Source: Oscillibacter sp.
Lineage (GTDB): Bacteria > Bacillota > Clostridia > Oscillospirales > Oscillospiraceae
Direction: 5' to 3'
Length of the DNA stretch: 6,005 bases
Assembly (NCBI GenBank): GCA_017380995.1
Contig: JAFOCY010000106.1
Location: 1-6,005, forward strand
Shown: piece by piece, positions 5,469 to 6,005 of the stretch
Layout: the number at the start of each line of letters is the position of its first letter
Position numbering within the stretch: the stretch's first letter is position 1
Program-made: the position numbers and the translations under genes
The notes under the pieces: generated by a model
Database searches by the model: none
What the model saw: the letters and a program-made list of their open reading frames with translations, nothing else
Told to the model about the DNA's origin: nothing

Positions 5469-6005
5469 TTGACTTGGCTATGGATCTTAGGGATCCTTTT
5501 GTTTCTGCTCTTTCTTTTGAGCATGGTCCGGATAGGAGCCCGGGCAGAAATGAAGGACGGAGAACTGGTTCTGGATGTGAAGCTTGGGCCTGCCTTAATT
5601 CGTGTCTTACCTCAAAAGAAAATGCAGCTGAGCCCTGAAAAAGAGGCTGCAAAAGCGGCCAAGGCCGCAAAGGCTGCCGCGAAGAAAGAAGCAAAAAAAG
5701 AGGCGCAAAAGACGGCAAAAGCCGCTCAAAAGGAGGCGCGGAAAGGGGAGAAGCTTTCCGTTAAGACTGCGCGGGTAAAAGAACTGCTGGGAGATGTCCG
5801 GAGCGCTGTCGATGCCATTTGGCCGCCGCTGCAGCGGGCACTGAACCGTACACGCAAAGCTGTTCGTATCCACCCACTGCAGCTGGCCCTTACTGTTGGC
5901 GCTGAGGAGGACCCTGCCATGGGGGCACAGGTCTATGGATACATCCACGCAGGGGTATGGACAGTCATGCCTCTTTTGGAAAAAGTTCTGGATATTCCGG
6001 AGCCT
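5469..6005 (+). CDS. DUF2953 domain protein (YtfI-like), 3' end beyond the window
   Basis: The first 179 residues are present and the frame stays open to the last base. Residues 1-20 are a hydrophobic segment (WLWILGILLFLLFLLSMV), a probable membrane anchor. A short beta-like part (VRIGARAEMKDGELVLDVKLGP) is typical of DUF2953 starts. Residues 57-95 are an Ala/Lys/Glu-rich low-complexity helix of about 39 residues with AKAAKAAKAAAKKEAKKEA-type repeats. The DUF2953 core then begins, with LQLALTVGAEEDPAMGAQVYGYIHA (split over residues of about 138-162) matching the family pattern of a TvG.eDPa..G..yG stretch. The function is unknown. In B. subtilis and many Clostridia the gene is next to ytfJ/gerW, a spore germination-linked gene, so I expect that gene downstream. 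It starts 33 bp after scpB without a terminator. Confidence 0.82.
   Translation, partial: MTWLWILGILLFLLFLLSMVRIGARAEMKDGELVLDVKLGPALIRVLPQKKMQLSPEKEAAKAAKAAKAAAKKEAKKEAQKTAKAAQKEARKGEKLSVKTARVKELLGDVRSAVDAIWPPLQRALNRTRKAVRIHPLQLALTVGAEEDPAMGAQVYGYIHAGVWTVMPLLEKVLDIPEP

Noticed and set aside
1..6005. tRNA/rRNA genes, CRISPR array, insertion sequence, attachment site, defence or biosynthetic system
   Set aside because: Reading both strands showed no tandem repeat-spacer pattern, transposase-like protein, or tRNA-like fold, and nearly all bases fall in conserved housekeeping or sporulation genes.

Overview
The window reads as ordinary chromosomal core DNA from a spore-forming Firmicute of class Clostridia. 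The evidence is the forespore sigma factor sigG beside a YlmC/YmxH-type sporulation gene, strong GGAGG-type ribosome binding sites, TTG starts, and a site-2 protease-scpA-scpB-DUF2953 gene string of a kind I associate with Clostridia. The moderately high GC and the strong AAG/GAG/C-ending codon preference of rpsB and tsf would fit an Oscillospiraceae/Ruminococcaceae-like gut anaerobe. That placement is inference, not proof.

Layout. Positions 1-28 hold a hairpin terminator that closes sigG, which runs leftward (801 to 28). A 137-bp divergent region (802-938) carries a textbook SigF-type promoter for sigG. Rightward from 939 is a small PRC-barrel protein of the YlmC/YmxH family. An AT-rich gap (1224-1415) holds a strong extended -10 SigA-type promoter and a leader of about 100 nt. 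It is followed by rpsB (ribosomal protein S2) and tsf (EF-Ts), which end at a strong terminator (3139-3171). A second SigA-type promoter (3264-3292), overlaid by inverted repeats, starts a four-gene string: an M50 site-2 protease family membrane protein, scpA, scpB, and a DUF2953 (YtfI-like) membrane-anchored protein cut by the window end.

How the genes fit together. The left part is forespore gene control: SigF would transcribe sigG, and SigG then drives late forespore genes. The middle is the universal S2/EF-Ts translation operon. The right part makes the two non-SMC subunits of the Smc-ScpAB condensin. They are translationally linked to a membrane metalloprotease, and the string probably continues into a ytfJ/gerW-like spore gene beyond the window.

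No mobile element, CRISPR array, tRNA or rRNA gene, or new multi-gene system is visible. The points most worth a second look are the exact SigF promoter, a Glu at the SigG position where B. subtilis has the CsfB/Gin-sensitivity Asn, a possible regulatory rpsB leader, inverted repeats over the protease promoter, and an Ala/Lys-rich tract in the DUF2953 protein.
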